Positions 61,370 to 64,000 of a DNA stretch of 64,000 bases are shown here, piece after piece. Under the pieces are notes generated by a model. It was given only the letters and a program-made list of their open reading frames with translations. It was not told the origin of the DNA and ran no database searches. Position 1 is the first letter of the stretch. Every line of letters starts with the position of its first letter. Source of the DNA: Flavihumibacter stibioxidans (GTDB lineage: Bacteria > Bacteroidota > Bacteroidia > Chitinophagales > Chitinophagaceae); assembly GCF_014332695.1 (NCBI RefSeq), contig NZ_MBUA01000023.1, forward strand, positions 186,001 to 250,000, read 5' to 3'. Made by a program: the position numbers and the translations under genes.

Positions 61370-61789
61370 ATGAAAAAGCTTCTGCCAGTTGCTTTACTGC
61401 TATTGGTATGCACATCAGCATTGTTGGCACAAACCAATTCATACAAAATCCTGTTCGACATTACAAGCAAGGACACTGCCGATCACCAGACAGTGATCAG
61501 GCATATCAGCGGAATGAGTAAAGCCTACCCGGATGCAGAACTGGAAGTGGTCATTTATGGCGGGGCATGGCCAATGGTGGTCAAAGAAAAATCAACAGTA
61601 ACAGAATCGGTTCTATCCCTCTGCCGCAATCAAAACGTTCATTTCAAACTTTGTGAGGAAACCATGAAACGTCAGCGGATCGATAAGAACCTGTTGATAC
61701 CTGGCGTGCAGACTGTACCGGATGCCATCATCGAACTGGTAACAAAGCAGGGACAAGGCTGGGGATATATTAAAGAATCGCATAAATAA
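61370..61789 (+). CDS. Secreted DsrE-family protein
   Basis: 139 residues. A Sec signal peptide (to ALLAQ) is followed by NSYKILFDITSKDTADHQTVIRHISGMSKAYPDAELEVVIYGGAW, the classic start of a DsrE/DsrF-like fold. It continues with the segment NVHFKLCEETMKRQRIDKNLLIPGVQTVPDAIIELVTKQGQGWGYIK, whose Cys may be the sulfur-accepting site. It is periplasmic in prediction. It is divergent from the Tat-exported DsrE-like gene; the 184-bp spacer presumably contains both promoters. Confidence 0.87.
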   Translation: MKKLLPVALLLLVCTSALLAQTNSYKILFDITSKDTADHQTVIRHISGMSKAYPDAELEVVIYGGAWPMVVKEKSTVTESVLSLCRNQNVHFKLCEETMKRQRIDKNLLIPGVQTVPDAIIELVTKQGQGWGYIKESHK

Positions 61790-61845
61790 GTTTGTGGTTT
61801 GAAGTCAGACAGGGATATCCGACTACAAACCACAAACAGCAAAAT

Positions 61846-62835
61846 TTAAAGGAGACCTTTTGCCGCCAGGTACTCTGCTATCTGCACGGCATTCGTGGCA
61901 GCACCTTTGCGGAGGTTATCACTGACGATCCACATATTGAGCGTGTTGGGCTGCGATTCATCGCGACGAAGGCGGCCTACAAATACTTCATCTTTTTCAT
62001 GCGCATCCCTGGGCATGGGGTATTGCGCATTCGCAGGATCATCCACCACTACCACACCGGGTGCAGCAGAAAGCAGGGAACGAACTTCAGCAAGGTCAAA
62101 ATCACGCTCAAACTCAACGTTCACGCTTTCACTGTGACCACCCATTACAGGGATACGAACAGTTGTAGCAGTAACAAGAATGCTGTCATCGCGCATGATT
62201 TTTTTGGTTTCGTTCACCATTTTCATTTCCTCCTTGGTATAGCCATTATCGAGGAATACATCGATCTGCGGAATCACATTAAGGTCAATGGGATATTTGT
62301 AAGCCATCTCACCTTCCACTCCCTTGCGTTCATTCATGAGCTGGTCTACTGCCTTAACTCCGGTACCGGTCACACTCTGGTAGGTTGATACCACCACCCT
62401 TTTGATGCCGTACTTCTTGTGAAGAGGATTCAGGGCCACCACCATCTGAATGGTAGAACAGTTAGGGTTGGCAATGATCTTATCATTGGCGGTTAACACA
62501 TCGGCATTGATTTCCGGTACCACCAGGGGTTTGGTGGGATCCATGCGCCAGGCAGAGGAGTTATCAATTACGGTGATCCCTGCCTCAGCAAATTTCGGAG
62601 CCCACTCCAGTGAAGTGCTTCCGCCGGCTGAAAACAGCGCCACATCGGGTTTTGCTGCAATAGCGTCTGTCATGCTTACCACCCTGAATTTTTTTCCCAT
62701 GTACTCCACTTCCTTTCCAACTGATTTTTCAGAGGCTACGGGAACCAGTTCGGTTACGGGGAAATTACGTTCTGCCAGAACCTGTAACATTTTGGTGCCG
62801 ACAAGACCGGTGGCACCGACAACTGCAACTTTCAT
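61846..62835 (-). CDS. asd: Aspartate-semialdehyde dehydrogenase
   Basis: 329 residues. Rossmann start MKVAVVGATGLVGTKML, catalytic Cys126 in ANPNCSTIQ, then YQSVTGTG and the substrate-site segment PVMGGHSESVNVEFERDF with the general-base His. It makes aspartate semialdehyde, the branch point to lysine (and meso-diaminopimelate), methionine, threonine and isoleucine. A short Lys/Thr/Ile/Met-rich reading frame and a terminator precede it, suggesting attenuation. It is monocistronic on the minus strand. Confidence 0.97.
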   Translation of the reverse strand: MKVAVVGATGLVGTKMLQVLAERNFPVTELVPVASEKSVGKEVEYMGKKFRVVSMTDAIAAKPDVALFSAGGSTSLEWAPKFAEAGITVIDNSSAWRMDPTKPLVVPEINADVLTANDKIIANPNCSTIQMVVALNPLHKKYGIKRVVVSTYQSVTGTGVKAVDQLMNERKGVEGEMAYKYPIDLNVIPQIDVFLDNGYTKEEMKMVNETKKIMRDDSILVTATTVRIPVMGGHSESVNVEFERDFDLAEVRSLLSAAPGVVVVDDPANAQYPMPRDAHEKDEVFVGRLRRDESQPNTLNMWIVSDNLRKGAATNAVQIAEYLAAKGLL

Positions 62836-62858
62836 TTTCGTTTGCTTGCTTTTGGTTT

Positions 62859-62890
62859 AAAAAAAAAAGCCTTCCACTTGGGGAAGGCTT
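62859..62890 (-). terminator. Terminator/attenuator before asd
   Basis: AAGCCTTCC (62867-62875) and GGAAGGCTT (62882-62890) form a 9-bp stem with a 6-nt loop. A-run 62859-62868 is the T-run on the minus strand. The terminator ends 23 bp before the asd start codon. Confidence 0.85.
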
Positions 62891-62918
62891 AAGTCTATTA
62901 TGAGTACATACACGACTA

Positions 62919-62981
62919 TTACACACCTTCCTGGTTCAGGAGCTGTTTCTTAATCTTAATTGTATGTTTCGTCATTTTCAT
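62919..62981 (-). CDS. Putative 20-residue attenuation leader peptide of asd
   Basis: From ATG 62981 (or 62975) to TAA 62919. Eleven of the first twelve residues (MKMTKHTIKIKK) are amino acids made through the asd pathway: Lys x5, Met x2, Thr x2, Ile x2. The end of the frame (CAG GAA GGT) can pair either with an upstream UCCUG segment (a pause-type hairpin) or with the 5' arm of the following terminator. This is the layout of classic leader-peptide attenuation. Whether it is translated cannot be shown from sequence. Confidence 0.5.
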   Translation of the reverse strand: MKMTKHTIKIKKQLLNQEGV

Positions 62982-63067
62982 GGTGAACAAAATTACGGTC
63001 CCGGGTTTTTTCACCCAAATATTATTTGGGTATTGCATATAAATTTTTACCGGAGTAGTTTTCGGGA

Positions 63068-64000
63068 ATGGTGAAGTCAGGACTTCTGTGTGTATTGTTG
63101 CTTTGTGCTGAAAGCCTTGCTGCGCAAAGGTTTTCCGTGGTTATTACCGAACTGATGGCGGATCCGGTTCCCTCAGTCGGATTACCTGCGGAAGAATATA
63201 TAGAGCTAACGAATGTTAGTGGCCGGTTGATAGATCTTTCCCGCTGGCGACTCACCAATGGCAGGACCACCGGGCAATTTCCGGACAGTGTCTTTCTTTA
63301 TCCCGACAGCATCCTGATCCTATGTGCCAACAGGGCCTACCCATATTTTCAACCCTATGGCCGCGTCATTATACTGGATCGATTTCCGGTGATCTCCAAC
63401 AGCGGTGACACGCTGGTGTTACAGGATGCAAATCTTGAAACGGTTCATGCAGTAGCCTGGCATCCCTCCCTGCTACCCGAAGGGAAAAATGATGGCGGCT
63501 GGAGCCTCGAAATGGTAAATAAAAATTTGCCCTGCAGTTTCCGGCAAAACTGGAAAGCCAGTGAAAATACTTCAGGTGGAACACCGGGAAAGCCCAACAG
63601 CCTGGATACGGCAACCGCAGTGGTGACGGTTTCATTACTGGTTCATGCCCACTGCCCCGACCCCTACCGGGTGGTGCTGGAATTTGATGATGCCATCGAT
63701 CCAAATGCCGCGGGCAATATAAGCCTCTATGAATCCGACCTCGCGCCGGTCATAGTTTCTGCGAAAGCGATTCCCCCGCTGTTTCACCAGGTCGAACTGC
63801 AACTTGCCGATTCCCTGAAAAAAGGAAACATTCACTGGCTCAGCGCCGCCAAAGTACCGGCCTGTGACCTTCACCCGTCGGGTGCCACCCGACGGGTGAA
63901 GGTGGGACTACCCGCTGAGCGTCCGGAAGGACTGGTCATCAATGAACTGATGAATAACCCGCCGGCAGGCGGGGCAGATTATGTTGAACTCTTTAATGCA
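63068..64000 (+). CDS. Lamin-tail-domain secreted protein (continues past right edge)
   Basis: At least 311 residues from ATG 63068, open to the window end. A signal peptide (KSGLLCVLLLCAESLAAQ) is followed by a lamin tail domain (FSVVITELMADPVPSVGLPAEEYIELTNVSG, then SRWRLTNG and SILILC). A linker region follows, and a second lamin tail domain begins near the edge (LVINELMNNPPAGGADYVELFN). Bacteroidota proteins of this type are often large, secreted by T9SS and linked to surface or nuclease functions. In-frame insertion of a palindromic repeat at 63868-63902 adds about 11 residues (HPSGATRR core). Confidence 0.85.
   Translation, partial: MVKSGLLCVLLLCAESLAAQRFSVVITELMADPVPSVGLPAEEYIELTNVSGRLIDLSRWRLTNGRTTGQFPDSVFLYPDSILILCANRAYPYFQPYGRVIILDRFPVISNSGDTLVLQDANLETVHAVAWHPSLLPEGKNDGGWSLEMVNKNLPCSFRQNWKASENTSGGTPGKPNSLDTATAVVTVSLLVHAHCPDPYRVVLEFDDAIDPNAAGNISLYESDLAPVIVSAKAIPPLFHQVELQLADSLKKGNIHWLSAAKVPACDLHPSGATRRVKVGLPAERPEGLVINELMNNPPAGGADYVELFNA
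63868..63902. repeat. Palindromic repeat A, copy 3, inside a coding sequence
   Basis: Perfect inverted repeat, 17-bp arms, one central base (C instead of G), flanks CCT/AGG. Same core as the copies at 21755 and 21863. It is translated within the lamin-tail-domain gene without breaking the frame. Confidence 0.85.

Overview
The window is chromosomal DNA from a member of the Bacteroidota, most likely a Chitinophagaceae-type organism. The grounds are a SusC/SusD/SusE/SusF locus, an amylase with a type IX secretion C-terminal domain, promoter -7 elements of the TAnnTTTG type, the tiny ribosomal protein THX, and methionine synthase split into two genes. The genetic code is standard.

Region 1 (1-10.8 kb) is an AT-richer accessory island. 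It starts with a broken aspartate/glutamate racemase and holds a serine hydrolase and an IS21 IstB relic. A divergent HipB/HipS/HipT-type toxin-antitoxin module follows, with three operators spaced exactly 40 bp. Next comes a co-directional set of four unfamiliar genes (3973-9266): an FPNCC-repeat protein, a small PD-(D/E)XK-like nuclease, a 651-residue helical protein, and a protein with a restriction-endonuclease-like N-terminus. I regard these as the best candidate for an undescribed defence-type system. A gamma-glutamylcyclotransferase-like fragment, IS21-like terminal repeats, a DUF2335 membrane protein and a tRNA-Arg(CCT) gene close the island.

Region 2 (11.1-21.5 kb) is a glycan cluster. 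A sugar ketoisomerase and aminotransferase run on the plus strand. Six minus-strand genes face them: a PP-loop ATPase, two paralogous glycosyltransferase-like proteins, a polysaccharide pyruvyl transferase, an MsbA-like ABC exporter, and an unusual glycoside hydrolase/GT2 fusion. Together they look like a pathway for making and exporting a modified glycan.

Region 3 (21.9-44.2 kb) is mostly housekeeping: RecR, split MetH, SugE, ExoIII, HU, THX, PdxH, UMP kinase, an ABC exporter pair, a ferritin-like/VIT transporter, and the ribosomal operon rplM-rpsI-rpsB-tsf.

Region 4 (44.3-54.9 kb) is a starch locus: SusC, SusD, SusE and SusF, plus a secreted alpha-amylase in an operon with a NrtR-type NUDIX regulator. 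Both promoter regions carry the same inverted repeat, which ties the two operons together.

Region 5 (55.0-64.0 kb) holds LigA, a NUMOD4/HNH protein, a UbiD-family decarboxylase, a divergent pair of DsrE-like proteins, Asd with a putative attenuation leader, and a lamin-tail-domain protein running off the right edge.

Two families of palindromic repeats are scattered through the window. One has the core GTCTGAC (four loci, two acting as terminators). The other has the core CACCCGTCGGGTG (three loci, one inside a coding sequence).
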